Translations under genes and position numbers: made by a program
In this document: positions 15,845 through 24,990 of the stretch, piece by piece
Position numbering within the stretch: the stretch's first letter is position 1
How the letters are laid out: each line of letters starts with the position of its first letter
Assembly (NCBI GenBank): GCA_964558365.1
Contig: CAZLCC010000007.1
Span: forward strand, 1-64,000
Length of the DNA stretch: 64,000 nucleotides
Direction of reading: 5' to 3'
Source of the DNA: CAZLCC01 sp964558365
Lineage (GTDB): Bacteria > Patescibacteriota > Saccharimonadia > Saccharimonadales > Saccharimonadaceae
Notes under the pieces: generated by a model
Database searches by the model: none
What the model saw: only the letters and a program-made list of their open reading frames with translations
Told to the model about the DNA's origin: nothing

Positions 15845-16462
15845 TTAATTCCCCTTTGCATATACAGTAACATTAAATGTGTTTAGAGCGCAAAAATCAC
15901 CACCTTTTTCACCGGTACATCTGTTATCTTCGATAAGATCAGCAGTTGGAGTTGAAATTGTGTAGCGCATCCCTATCATGGCCTTATTACCCTCACCGGT
16001 TATGTATGTATATTCAGTAGGCTGGCGCATAACTAGTCCGTCTCCGATTAGCTCAACTGTCGTGTTTTCATCCCGAGGGACAGCCGGAGTGTTGCTTCCT
16101 GGTGGACACATTGTTGCACCCGGATCGCGGTAACGCGCAAAGCCCACTCTCGTGCTATTTGCATCATCATAAACATTGTTAGTCTCGCCAGGTATGTTCC
16201 ATATAAAGCTATACCCACCAAGACAGAGTCTGCCGTCATCTTGCCGAGAATCATTGATAGAATTTGGATCAGTGCGTTGAAACACTCTCTGCAGCTCTGC
16301 ACCAAGTGTGCGACCACTTTGGTTTACTCTTTTTAAAGTTATGCCCTTATTGTACGTATGTGTAATTTGAATAACACTCACCAATAGTACGATTAATAAA
16401 CCTGCAACAAATGCCATAGCAAACATTAGCTCGGTGATAGTAAACCCGTTTCTTTTATTCAT
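15845..16462 (-). CDS. Minor prepilin, PilW-like, 205 aa
   Basis: A type III signal with cleavage site NG|FTITE followed by a hydrophobic helix (ELMFAMAFVAGLLIVLL), Glu at +5, then a strand-rich extracellular domain. It overlaps the upstream minor pilin by eight bases. A minor pilin of the type IV pilus; processed by the prepilin peptidase encoded nearby. Confidence 0.75.
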   Translation of the reverse strand: MNKRNGFTITELMFAMAFVAGLLIVLLVSVIQITHTYNKGITLKRVNQSGRTLGAELQRVFQRTDPNSINDSRQDDGRLCLGGYSFIWNIPGETNNVYDDANSTRVGFARYRDPGATMCPPGSNTPAVPRDENTTVELIGDGLVMRQPTEYTYITGEGNKAMIGMRYTISTPTADLIEDNRCTGEKGGDFCALNTFNVTVYAKGN

Positions 16463-16997
16463 ATAGCCTCACAATCGTACCTGTTCGTGCATTCGGTCCT
16501 TCAAAAGGTGGCGGCCAGCAAGCTTGGATATAAAAATCAATAAAATTATCTTCACTATTTTTTACCGCTTCGATCCAGAGCCCCTGACCAGGTTGCGCAA
16601 AAACATCTTGAGATATATCCGCATTATTGTCATATTGCTCAACCGCTATTGACCCTGTAGGAATATCGTCGGTCGGCTCGAAAATTTGCAGAAAGAATGG
16701 AGCGCCACCGGTTGGTTGGCAGCTAGTGTTCTCATCATTGAAAGGCGTTGCGCTGGCGCTAGTCCAATCCTCTAAGATTTCTTGCCACTGAGGGCTATTT
16801 GTATCCCTTAAGTACCTTAGAGCTTCAGCTTGTCCATCAAGAGACTGCCGAACAAGCGTATTCTCAACCGCCATTTGCGTAGTTGCCACGCCTCTATTCA
16901 TAACTGCAAGGGACAGAACTATAACCAAGCCAGCTACTGCAATAGCAAACATGACTTCTACGATAGTGTCGCCTGATTGTACTTTAGACCGCTTCAT
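16455..16997 (-). CDS. Minor prepilin, PilV-like, 180 aa
   Basis: MKRSKVQSG|DTIVEVMFAIAV: a short basic leader, Gly at -1, Glu at +5, hydrophobic helix. The first residue after cleavage would be Asp instead of the usual Phe. The extracellular part is about 150 residues. It starts two bases after the upstream pilin gene ends, in the same operon. Confidence 0.75.
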   Translation of the reverse strand: MKRSKVQSGDTIVEVMFAIAVAGLVIVLSLAVMNRGVATTQMAVENTLVRQSLDGQAEALRYLRDTNSPQWQEILEDWTSASATPFNDENTSCQPTGGAPFFLQIFEPTDDIPTGSIAVEQYDNNADISQDVFAQPGQGLWIEAVKNSEDNFIDFYIQACWPPPFEGPNARTGTIVRLYE

Positions 16998-16999
16998 AA

Positions 17000-17761
17000 T
17001 TAGCTACATCGTCCTTCTGTGCCATCTACCTGAGCCAAGACAGCGTCTTGGGTGCCTATACCCATGAAGGTAATTGCTGCTGGCGCTACACCGATAATAT
17101 CTTGTGAAGCAATGCAAATTTGCGATGGGTCTAGATGGTCAGCAGTAAGCTGGTCTATGAGTGGACCACTCTGCGGATCTGGCACGCCATACACGAACAC
17201 TGCACCACTTTTTGGTGAGCGCACTATAGCAATTGCTTCTATAGCCTCTCCCGGTTCACCCTCGACCCGATCTCCAACTAGCTCAAAGCTATCTATAAAA
17301 TTTGCAGAGGTTATTCTTGCATCCCATGGAATTCTATAAGTTTCTTCATTTGCATCTTGTTGCACTTGTGGCTGATAAAAGCTCAAAACCTCCTCTTCAT
17401 CTGCCGCATTTTCAACTTCAACATCAGTTGCATTTCTTGTACTAATGATAGGCTGTGCCGCTATTTGGTTACCGCCAACATCAAAAACGATCAATTTTCC
17501 TAGTATAAAACAGTTGCTTGAACCCCTGTTATCTATTCCGCTAGGGCAAGGCGTTTCTGTGTTACGATTATTTATAACATTGAGGGTTTCGTTAAATTGT
17601 CTTTGCAAAAAACTATGTGTTGACTGAATACTGTCTGTATATCTCTGTCTTTGGATAGAAAGAGTAATGCCACTGATAAGCCCAACCATGAGCAAGGCCG
17701 AAATCCCCAAAAACATGGAGACTTCGATGATTGTAAAGCCTTTTTGATTTTCGCCACTCAT
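17000..17761 (-). CDS. Minor prepilin, 253 aa, first of operon
   Basis: MSGENQKG|FTIIEVSMFLG: Gly -1 and Glu +5, then a hydrophobic helix to about residue 30 and a long helix ending in SFLQRQFNETL. The extracellular domain has acidic loops. TATAAT on the reverse strand (17771-17776) lies nine bases before the ATG. It leads the four-gene minor-pilin operon 17761 to 14698. Confidence 0.75.
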   Translation of the reverse strand: MSGENQKGFTIIEVSMFLGISALLMVGLISGITLSIQRQRYTDSIQSTHSFLQRQFNETLNVINNRNTETPCPSGIDNRGSSNCFILGKLIVFDVGGNQIAAQPIISTRNATDVEVENAADEEEVLSFYQPQVQQDANEETYRIPWDARITSANFIDSFELVGDRVEGEPGEAIEAIAIVRSPKSGAVFVYGVPDPQSGPLIDQLTADHLDPSQICIASQDIIGVAPAAITFMGIGTQDAVLAQVDGTEGRCS

Positions 17762-17786
17762 TTAGTGATTATTATAGCATAAGCGC

Positions 17787-18617
17787 TTAGATTGTATCAG
17801 TAGTAGGAATGCCGACCATACTGATAGCAAGATACCAGTCAATGATAGCTGGACCGAATAATCCTGCTATGAGAAATCCTGCTATGAGAAATGGCCCAAA
17901 TGGAATGTGTGAAGTGCGCTTTAATTTGCTCTGTGCCATAGCTGGAATAACGACGATACAACCAATGAGGTTTGCGAGAAATAGTGCGAGAAGCGCCAGC
18001 TGCCAATCACCTAAAAGCAGTGCCAAGGCTAAGCCAAGCTTTACATCACCAAAGCCAATCCACTTACCCTTAGACCAAATAAAGACTACGAGGTAGATTC
18101 CTGAAAGAATTAAGACTGCAAGTGCAGTGCTAATGAGCGTTGCGGCTATATCTTGTGAAGCGATAAGTTTCACAGCAACGGTGAGCACACCAACACCTAT
18201 AAGCGGAAAGGTGACTTTATCTGGCAAAAGAAGCCACTTAAGGTCGTATATGAAGAGAATTGCTAGCATGACGCCTGCAGCAAGCCATAAACCAAAGAGT
18301 AGCCAAGGCGCTGTATCTACAAGCACGTATGGCCAGAAAAGGTATGAGCCAACAAAGAATAGCGCAACAGCGACTTCTACGAACGGATATTGACGGCTAA
18401 TTGGCTTTTTGCAATAACGACACTTCCCTTTTAGCGAAAGCCAGCTAAAAACTGGTATTAGATCATAGGCGGCAAGTTTATGATGACAATGCACACACTG
18501 AGAGCGATCGTTCCATAGGTTCTTTTTCTTTTTAATACGCCACACAGCTGCGTTTACAAAACTACCAAAACAAAGCCCAATAAGTGTTAGAGCAATAATA
18601 ATATACACTTTATCCAT
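17787..18617 (-). CDS. pilD: Prepilin peptidase (PilD family)
   Basis: A membrane aspartic protease that cleaves the leader of type IV prepilins and, in some members, methylates the new N-terminus. The N-terminal zinc domain keeps both CxxC pairs (CVHC and CRYC, about 41-70). The catalytic aspartates are in LLLPDKVTF and GFGDVKLGL. About eight membrane helices. Start ATG 18617 is used because an earlier ATG at 18623 falls inside a CATAAT -10-like box. It stands between the minor and major pilin genes. Confidence 0.9.
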   Translation of the reverse strand: MDKVYIIIALTLIGLCFGSFVNAAVWRIKKKKNLWNDRSQCVHCHHKLAAYDLIPVFSWLSLKGKCRYCKKPISRQYPFVEVAVALFFVGSYLFWPYVLVDTAPWLLFGLWLAAGVMLAILFIYDLKWLLLPDKVTFPLIGVGVLTVAVKLIASQDIAATLISTALAVLILSGIYLVVFIWSKGKWIGFGDVKLGLALALLLGDWQLALLALFLANLIGCIVVIPAMAQSKLKRTSHIPFGPFLIAGFLIAGLFGPAIIDWYLAISMVGIPTTDTI

Positions 18618-18648
18618 TAGCATTATGGTAGCAGATTAAGTTTAAAAT

Positions 18649-18675
18649 AAAAACTCCCAAAATTTGGGAGTTTTT
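18649..18675 (-). terminator. Terminator after the major pilin gene
   Basis: AAAAACTCCCAA/TTGGGAGTTTTT inverted repeat with A and T tracts on both sides, so it could work in either direction. It lies just past the pilin stop at 18693, and separates pilin from pilD. Confidence 0.85.
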
Positions 18676-18692
18676 AAGAAATTTAATGCTAA

Positions 18693-19157
18693 TCAGTTTG
18701 ACTGACAATAAACACCACTACCTTCTAAGCGCATAATAATCGCTGCTTGTCGAGCATTACCAGCAACTGCATTTTCCCCATCACACCTCATTCCTGTAGC
18801 ATAAAAATAATCACCGGCGTTGTTAACTGTGCCTTGGGTATCCCTCTGCACATACACCGCATCAGTTGAAGGATCCCTAAAGTCCCTACCTCCATCTAGG
18901 TATCGATCAATAAACGCACCCATGGGGTTCGTGTCAGCCTGTACTACAGTCGGAGCGGCCCCTCTGTTATTTGTTCTAAATTGCTCAAGCTGACTCATGA
19001 ATCTTCCTACGTCATCCCTGCGCTGCGTGTCACGTTGATTGCGCTGCAGTGCTGGCAGGGCAATGAATATCATCAAGAAAATAAGGCCTGCAATGGCAAG
19101 TACCAGTACCACTTCAATGATAGTAAATCCTTTATTTATTTTGTTCTGCTGTTTCAT
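18693..19157 (-). CDS. Major type IV prepilin, 154 aa
   Basis: MKQQNKINKG|FTIIEVVLVLA: classical class III signal with Gly -1, Phe +1 and Glu +5. A hydrophobic helix runs to about residue 33, then an amphipathic helix (LQRNQRDTQRRDDVGRFMSQ), and a short C-terminal globular domain with two cysteines (C127-like and C151-like) that could form the D-loop disulfide. It has a separate promoter, a strong ribosome-binding site (AAGGAGTGG) and a terminator, which fits the high expression of a major subunit. Confidence 0.85.
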   Translation of the reverse strand: MKQQNKINKGFTIIEVVLVLAIAGLIFLMIFIALPALQRNQRDTQRRDDVGRFMSQLEQFRTNNRGAAPTVVQADTNPMGAFIDRYLDGGRDFRDPSTDAVYVQRDTQGTVNNAGDYFYATGMRCDGENAVAGNARQAAIIMRLEGSGVYCQSN

Positions 19158-19192
19158 GAGAGATTTCCACTCCTTATCTCTTAGAATTTAAT

Positions 19193-19207
19193 GTTTACAT
19201 TGTAAAC
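19193..19207. promoter_or_regulatory. Palindrome in pilin leader (possible operator)
   Basis: GTTTACA-T-TGTAAAC, seven-base arms around one base, about 40 bases before the pilin start codon and just after its predicted transcription start. A possible repressor or activator site. Confidence 0.4.
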
Positions 19208-19217
19208 GCTTACGCTT

Positions 19218-19246
19218 AGAATACTCTGCTTGAAGTTTTTTCGCAA
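19218..19246 (-). promoter_or_regulatory. Promoter of the major pilin gene
   Basis: Reverse strand TTGCGA (19241-19246), a 17-base spacer and TATTCT (19218-19223), with start predicted about 50 bases before the ATG. It lies next to the end of pilC. Confidence 0.55.
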
Positions 19247-19249
19247 GCT

Positions 19250-20461
19250 TTAAAGTGCTCCTGTTGTATTAACGAGGTTATAAATTGGTAAGAGAATTGC
19301 GGCAACCATTGTCCCTGCCACCAAAGCAAGAATAACCATTAAAACTGGTTCAATAGCAGTTGAAATTGACTTAATGGCATTATCTAGCTCATTCTCATAG
19401 ACGCTGGCAACCTTACCCATCATTTCATCAACTTTTCCAGATTTTTCACCAATACTAATCATTTGCGGCACAAGAGTTAAAATATATTCTTCGTTCTTTA
19501 GAGAATCTGCTAGGCTTTTGCCTCCCTTTACCTTAGTCGCTGCATGGTTGATAGACTTAGCAACGTGCACATTATTCACACCTTCAGAACAAATCTTAAG
19601 CGTATCAAGCATTGGAACACCTGTGGCAAGCAATGTTTGGCCAGTACGCATAAAGCGCGCCATGTAGAGTTTTTTAAATAAATCTCCGAATAATGGCATG
19701 TTGAGCTTTAGAGAATCTTTGGTCTGAATACCTTCTTCGGTCTTTAGATATTGTGCTAAGAAGTACCCGCCTATGCCAGCCAATATAATAATTAGCCACC
19801 AAAAGTGAATAACAAAATTTGCAGCTCCCACCATGATTTCCGTAACCCATGGAAGATTTTGCTTTAAATCGTCATATAGCTTTTCGATTTGCGGAACAAC
19901 AGTAAAGAGCATAAAACCTAACACCAAAAAAATGACTACTAATACAATCAACGGATACACCATGGCACCACGAATCTTACTCATCATTTCAGCATCTTTT
20001 TCCTGCTGAGCAGCAAGTCGGAGCAGAGCCTTGTCTAAGGTTCCAGAGGATTCGCCTGCTTCTACTAAAGAAACGAATACCCTGTCAAACGCTTCTGGGT
20101 GCTTGGCAAAAGAATCGGCAAGGGTGTTACCGCCTTCAACTGAGGTGAGAATTTCTTGTGCGATACTCGCTAGATGCTTATTTTCTGTTTGCTCGATTGT
20201 GGTTTGCAAGCTTTGTGTAAGTGGCAAACCAGCACCAATAAGTGTCGAAAGTTGGCGGGAGAAGACAACCTTATCTTTTGCACTAATGCGGTTTTTTAAA
20301 AACGCAAAGGGTCCACCTGTGTCTTGATTTGATATTTTCGTAGGGACATAGCCCTGCTTGGTAAGAATTTTTGCAGCCGCAGACTCGGACTCAGCCTGAA
20401 TTGTCGCTTTAATGCGCTTGCCAGTTGCAGGGTCTTTTGCTTCGTAACTAAACGTGAGCAT
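19250..20461 (-). CDS. pilC: Type IV pilus inner-membrane platform protein PilC
   Basis: 403 residues with the PilC/GspF layout. A cytoplasmic N-terminal part (SYEAKDPATGKRIKATI) is followed by two T2SF domains (about 68-190 and 270-400) separated by membrane helices near 168-190, 215-240 and 370-395. VFSRQLSTLIGAGLPL and the second-domain ARFMRTGQTLLATGVPML are the repeated motifs. It is the last gene of the pilM-to-pilC operon, four bases after pilT. Confidence 0.92.
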   Translation of the reverse strand: MLTFSYEAKDPATGKRIKATIQAESESAAAKILTKQGYVPTKISNQDTGGPFAFLKNRISAKDKVVFSRQLSTLIGAGLPLTQSLQTTIEQTENKHLASIAQEILTSVEGGNTLADSFAKHPEAFDRVFVSLVEAGESSGTLDKALLRLAAQQEKDAEMMSKIRGAMVYPLIVLVVIFLVLGFMLFTVVPQIEKLYDDLKQNLPWVTEIMVGAANFVIHFWWLIIILAGIGGYFLAQYLKTEEGIQTKDSLKLNMPLFGDLFKKLYMARFMRTGQTLLATGVPMLDTLKICSEGVNNVHVAKSINHAATKVKGGKSLADSLKNEEYILTLVPQMISIGEKSGKVDEMMGKVASVYENELDNAIKSISTAIEPVLMVILALVAGTMVAAILLPIYNLVNTTGAL

Positions 20462-20465
20462 TCAT

Positions 20466-21542
20466 TTACCCTCGCATCATCCTGTCTAGCTCTGCGATGT
20501 CTACTGCAAAGTTACGTGCGTCGTCGTATGTAATAGTGCCTGCTTTTACGAGGCCAACAAGCGTTTTATCCATAGACTGCATGCCTTGATCTGCACCAGT
20601 TTGAATCACTGCATCGAGCTGGTGGCTCTTGCCTTCGCGAATGATGTTTCGCACCGCAGGGGTTGCGGTTAAGATTTCTGCACTCACCACTCTTCCACCA
20701 CCAATTGCGGGAATGAGTCGCTGTGAACAAATTGCCATGAGGATATTTGAAAGTTGTGCACGAACTTGTGGCTGCTGGTGTGGCGGGAATACGTCGATCA
20801 TACGGTCAATTGATTGCGCTGCACTGTTGGTGTGCAGTGTTGCAAACACCAAATGACCTGTTTCTGCGATGGTTATAGCGGCAGAGATTGTTTCAAGGTC
20901 TCGCATTTCGCCAATCAACACAACATCTGGATCTTGGCGGAGACTAGAGCGAAGCGCTGCCGAAAAGCTATAGGTGTCGTAATGCACTTCACGCTGCACA
21001 ACGACAGATTTTTTTGATTTATGCGTAAACTCAATTGGATCTTCAATTGTGATGATGTGATGAGATTTTTCGGTGTTGATTTTATCGACGAGTGCGGCCA
21101 GTGTGGTTGATTTACCAGAACCGGTTGGGCCTGTTACCAAAACGAGTCCGCGAGGAAAGTTTGCAAAATTATTAACCACTGGTGGCATACCCAGCTCGTT
21201 AATACTTTTAATTTCGTTTGGAATAAGACGAAGTGCTGCTGCTAAATTACCACGCTCATGAAACGCATTTACACGAAAACGCCCAAGATCACCGAAAGCA
21301 AAGCTGAAATCAAACTCTTTATCTTTAACCAAAATTTGCTGTTGATCTTCATCTAAAATTGAAAACACTAAACGCTCAACCGTTGGTTCATCAAGATTTT
21401 CGCAGCCAGCGACTGGTATAAGGCTGCCATCTACACGCAGCATTGGTGGCAAAGAAATTTGTAAGTGAAGGTCTGATGCGCGCTTTCGCACCACCTCTTC
21501 AAGCAAAACTTCAATTCTTAATTCTTGGTTATTCATTCCCAC
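20466..21542 (-). CDS. pilT: Pilus retraction ATPase PilT
   Basis: A hexameric cytoplasmic ATPase that pulls the pilus back. It shows TGPTGSGKSTTL (Walker A), IEDPIEF, DPDVVLIGEMRD (Walker B), HLVFATLHTNSA (His box) and the PilT-specific VRNIIREGKSHQ motif. 358 residues, near the usual length. Its presence next to PilB says the pilus is dynamic, which would allow pulling onto a partner cell. Its start follows pilB by six bases. Confidence 0.95.
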   Translation of the reverse strand: MGMNNQELRIEVLLEEVVRKRASDLHLQISLPPMLRVDGSLIPVAGCENLDEPTVERLVFSILDEDQQQILVKDKEFDFSFAFGDLGRFRVNAFHERGNLAAALRLIPNEIKSINELGMPPVVNNFANFPRGLVLVTGPTGSGKSTTLAALVDKINTEKSHHIITIEDPIEFTHKSKKSVVVQREVHYDTYSFSAALRSSLRQDPDVVLIGEMRDLETISAAITIAETGHLVFATLHTNSAAQSIDRMIDVFPPHQQPQVRAQLSNILMAICSQRLIPAIGGGRVVSAEILTATPAVRNIIREGKSHQLDAVIQTGADQGMQSMDKTLVGLVKAGTITYDDARNFAVDIAELDRMMRG

Positions 21543-21548
21543 TCCCTT

Positions 21549-23321
21549 TTATGTATTTGCCGCCGATACACGATTTACTTCTTCTAGCGTTGTTAGCCCT
21601 TGAAGCGCTTTTAACATTCCGTCTTGGCGCATTGTAATCATGCCTTGCTGCACTGCGTAGTTTTCAAGCTGACTACTGGTCGCCCGTTGTACAATGAGGC
21701 TTTGGATATTCTCGTTAATATCCATCACTTCATACAGCCCAACTCGACCTGCATAGCCACCTGGGGATTTTGGCGTATCCTTCCCCTTCACTAAAGTATA
21801 AGCGCTTTGGTTAGCTAGAGGCAAATCTTTATAGCCAAGATCGGCCGAATACGCGGCAACATGTGCTGGTGTTGGTGGCAGAATAGTGCCAATATTTTCG
21901 CGAATACTTTGAGTTTCTATCTCTGAAGATTGATAGAGTTCACGCTCTGCTCCAATTCGGCGTACAAGACGCTGACCAATGATTGTATTTACTGTTGAAG
22001 CAATAAGAAATGGCTCAACGCCCATGTCTAGAAGCCGAGGCAACACACCTGCAGCTGAGTTTGTGTGGAGTGTGCTAAATACTAAGTGACCAGTTAGTGC
22101 TGCTTGCACGGCAAGTTCGGCAGTCTCTTTATCACGAATTTCCCCAACCATCACGATGTCTGGATCTTGACGTAAAATAGAGCGAAGTCCTGTTGCAAAC
22201 GTTAAGCCAACTTCTGGATTTACTTGAATTTGATTCACACCAGGCATTTTATATTCTACTGGGTCTTCTAGCGTTACGATATTAACTGTGTCGTTTTTTA
22301 CTTCCTGAAGTAATGCATAAAGCGTGGTTGATTTACCAGAACCGGTTGGACCAGAGGTAATAATCATACCGTTTGGCTTTTGAATACCTTGACGAATAGA
22401 GCGAAGTGCTCTACCAGCAAAACCCATCTGCTCGATGTTAAAGCTTGAACCAGATTTATCAAGCAAACGAATAACCACTTGCTCGCCCCACACCACAGGG
22501 CTAATGGCAATACGAAGGTCAACATCTTTACCTGCTAGTTGAACATCAAACTGTCCATCTTGCGGAATGCGATGTTCATCGATTTTAAGATTACTTAAAA
22601 TTTTTATACGAGAAACCAGCGCCGGTTCAATTGATTTTGGCAGCTGCATCACCTCGCGCAAAACACCGTCGATTCGACAGCGAATCTTGAGCTTATCTTC
22701 CAATGGCTCTATGTGGACATCTGAAGCACGGTTACGGACAGCGTGTTCTAAAATTTTGCTTAACGCCCTGCTAATTGGCGAATCTTGAACAATAGTTTTA
22801 ATGTTGCCACCTTCAGCCTTTAGTGCCTGTTCAGACTCTGCTTGCACAGCGCTCACCGCTGCATCAACACTAGAAAAATCAGTTTTATATTGCTCTAAAA
22901 CACTTCGAATACCATTCTCTGAAGCCATGTAGACTTTTAAGGGGCGACCAATTCTGTTTGATAGATAATCAACTGCCTGAACGTTGTTGGCATCAATCAT
23001 AGCCACAGCAAGTCGATTTTGCACTTCGCCAAGCGGCACTGCCATAAAGCGCTCTGCAATATCGACAGAAAGTAGTGTTAGAACGCGCTGGTCAATTATT
23101 GAATCAATAAGATTGACGTACGGCACACCAGAAAGATGGGCTATGCAGTGCGTTAGCGTTTCGTCATCGATTGTGCCGTCTTCTAGTAAAGAAGAGATAA
23201 AAGGTGTGCCAAGTTTTGCAGCTTGCTCCTCGTGCTTTTGCACCGTCTGAGCAGTTGCAAGCCCTTCTTCAACAAGCAGTTCTTTTAACTTCTCTTGAAT
23301 GTCATTTGTTAGTAGTGCCAT
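21549..23321 (-). CDS. pilB: Pilus extension ATPase PilB, without zinc tetracysteine
   Basis: 590 residues. N-terminal MshEN-like part (about 1-150), then the secretion ATPase core: TSGPTGSGKSTTLYALL, LEDPVEYKMPGVNQIQVNPE, DPDIVMVGEIRDKETAEL, HLVFSTLHTNSAAG. In most PilB/GspE proteins a four-cysteine zinc subdomain follows the His box. Here that region, from VRRIGAERE to SPGGYAGRVGLYEV, contains no cysteine. The fold-end sequence GGYAGRVGLYEV is kept. It powers pilus assembly; the gene is in the order pilM-N-O-x-B-T-C. Confidence 0.93.
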   Translation of the reverse strand: MALLTNDIQEKLKELLVEEGLATAQTVQKHEEQAAKLGTPFISSLLEDGTIDDETLTHCIAHLSGVPYVNLIDSIIDQRVLTLLSVDIAERFMAVPLGEVQNRLAVAMIDANNVQAVDYLSNRIGRPLKVYMASENGIRSVLEQYKTDFSSVDAAVSAVQAESEQALKAEGGNIKTIVQDSPISRALSKILEHAVRNRASDVHIEPLEDKLKIRCRIDGVLREVMQLPKSIEPALVSRIKILSNLKIDEHRIPQDGQFDVQLAGKDVDLRIAISPVVWGEQVVIRLLDKSGSSFNIEQMGFAGRALRSIRQGIQKPNGMIITSGPTGSGKSTTLYALLQEVKNDTVNIVTLEDPVEYKMPGVNQIQVNPEVGLTFATGLRSILRQDPDIVMVGEIRDKETAELAVQAALTGHLVFSTLHTNSAAGVLPRLLDMGVEPFLIASTVNTIIGQRLVRRIGAERELYQSSEIETQSIRENIGTILPPTPAHVAAYSADLGYKDLPLANQSAYTLVKGKDTPKSPGGYAGRVGLYEVMDINENIQSLIVQRATSSQLENYAVQQGMITMRQDGMLKALQGLTTLEEVNRVSAANT

Positions 23322-23339
23322 CTTTATATTTTTCTGGCA

Positions 23340-23576
23340 CTAAAACGGCAAATTATTTGCCGACTGGCCAGTCTCCCTTTCGACGGTTGGGTTGATAGCA
23401 TTTTTATTGAATATATCGCTACTTGGTTCTTCAATTTCTGAAGTCATTGCTTCGACAGTTTTTACCTGCGTTGCTTCTTGCTTTGGCTCGCCAATTACCG
23501 CTTGCGCAATAAAGTAGGCAAACATTGCGCTTAATGAGGCTATAAGAATAATCATTGCTATATCTGTTTTTTTCAT
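23340..23576 (-). CDS. Small membrane protein in pilus operon, 78 aa
   Basis: A single membrane helix (about 5-28) followed by an acidic, disordered tail rich in Glu, Ser, Thr and Asn. It overlaps pilO by four bases (ATGA) and precedes pilB. In diderm species the slot after pilO is filled by pilP, a lipoprotein that contacts the secretin. This protein has no lipobox and no PilP fold and cannot be called PilP. It may be a monoderm replacement, which is inference from position. Confidence 0.7.
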   Translation of the reverse strand: MKKTDIAMIILIASLSAMFAYFIAQAVIGEPKQEATQVKTVEAMTSEIEEPSSDIFNKNAINPTVERETGQSANNLPF

Positions 23577-24262
23577 GGTGCCACCGTCTTATTTGTTAAT
23601 TCTAATGATTTCGCTGGTTGGTAAAAAGTACGTGCTTGAATTGAAGCCGTAACTTTGCCACCCTCGCCTGCCTGTAGAGATAACGAATCGATTTGAATTG
23701 GGCGGATAGATCGGTCGAAGCGTTTTAGTATTTCTTGAATATCTTTATCGCTACCAGTGATAGTAAAGCTGAATGCTAGCTCCTGAGCGCCTTCTGGTAT
23801 AGCTGTACCAGCTACCTCTTCACCTTCTTCAGCAGTACTGCTTGAAAGTGAATTAATAGTGATATTTTCAGGTGTTCCAAGTCCTGAAAGAAGCACTGAT
23901 TGCAGCGAGGAACCAAAGCCAATATCATCTGCGACATATGGCAAGGCATCAAAGATCACTGAAAGGTTGTTTTGGTCTGCCTTAGCGCGTGCATCAGTTA
24001 AGTTTGGATTGGCTATTAGTTTTTCAACCTCTTTCTTTAATTCTGGAGCCGTATCTATATTGTCTTGCAGCATGTTGTTTGTCTCCGCTTTTGCGGCGAT
24101 AATCTTAGTTTGAAACACCATTTGTTTAATCAAAAAGATACTCGCCACCAACGCAAAGGCAACAACGACCGAAGCGCCAGCTACCCACAAAAACATCATT
24201 TTATTAGAGTGAGCAATTTGCTGCCGTTTACCCGTAAGCACTGCTTTCTTTGCCTTCGCCAT
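23573..24262 (-). CDS. pilO: Type IV pilus alignment protein PilO-like
   Basis: 229 residues: basic cytoplasmic tail, one membrane helix (about 24-48), a coiled coil (about 50-100) and a C-terminal ferredoxin-like part with FSFTITGSDKDIQEILKRF. This matches the PilO layout, although sequence similarity in the family is low. It sits between pilN-like and the 78-aa gene. Confidence 0.75.
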   Translation of the reverse strand: MAKAKKAVLTGKRQQIAHSNKMMFLWVAGASVVVAFALVASIFLIKQMVFQTKIIAAKAETNNMLQDNIDTAPELKKEVEKLIANPNLTDARAKADQNNLSVIFDALPYVADDIGFGSSLQSVLLSGLGTPENITINSLSSSTAEEGEEVAGTAIPEGAQELAFSFTITGSDKDIQEILKRFDRSIRPIQIDSLSLQAGEGGKVTASIQARTFYQPAKSLELTNKTVAP

Positions 24263-24264
24263 AA

Positions 24265-24990
24265 CTATTGCTCCTCTCCTTCTCGGTTCGACGCACCAAA
24301 TACCGATGAAGACTGCTGTGCAGATGGAGTTGTGTTCTTTTTCGGAACTCGTACAGTTGGCGCTGGCGTGCCCTCTGGCATACGTTTGAAGGCATTTTCG
24401 TCATAGGTAAGCGTTGCTTTAAAAACAGTTACCTGATTACCATCTGCATCCTCCCCTAAGCCAACGTCAGAGATAGCAATTTTAGAAAAGAGCTTTGTCT
24501 TGATGGACTGCTTTGCTTCATCTGTATAGACGAGCTCTGCGTTGCTTAGTGTATCTTTAAAAACAGCAACCGCTTTATAGTCTTTTGCATAGCCTTCGAG
24601 TGTGATTGTGCCTTCTTCACTATTTATATCAAGCTTTGAAATTTTAACTGTGTTTGGCTGCGCTGGATTAAGAATTGGAAGATAGGTAAATAGACGAGAG
24701 TAAATTTGCTTTTGATCGTGTAATTCTGGCAATGTTTTGAGCTGGTTTTGGATTGTTAAATTTCGTGCCAGGTTATCAGTTTTTTGTAGTTTTTCTGCTC
24801 TGTCTTTAATACTGCCATCAAGTAGCCCATTGGTCGCAGCCTGAACAACATAAACCGTAAAGGCAAAGAAGATGACAACGCCAATTGCTGCAATGCTGGT
24901 GATAATCATGATGATAGTAATTTTGCGGCTCAAACGCTGAGAACGAACAAATTCTTGTTTTACATCTGGCAAAAGATTGAGTTCAATCAT
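24265..24990 (-). CDS. pilN: Type IV pilus assembly protein PilN-like
   Basis: It begins with MIELNLLPD, the conserved PilN tail that docks into PilM. A membrane helix follows (about 25-50), then a coiled coil and a small alpha/beta domain (ITLEGYAKDYKAVAVFKDTL). 241 residues, ending in a disordered Ser/Gln-rich tail. It overlaps pilM by four bases. Confidence 0.85.
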   Translation of the reverse strand: MIELNLLPDVKQEFVRSQRLSRKITIIMIITSIAAIGVVIFFAFTVYVVQAATNGLLDGSIKDRAEKLQKTDNLARNLTIQNQLKTLPELHDQKQIYSRLFTYLPILNPAQPNTVKISKLDINSEEGTITLEGYAKDYKAVAVFKDTLSNAELVYTDEAKQSIKTKLFSKIAISDVGLGEDADGNQVTVFKATLTYDENAFKRMPEGTPAPTVRVPKKNTTPSAQQSSSVFGASNREGEEQ

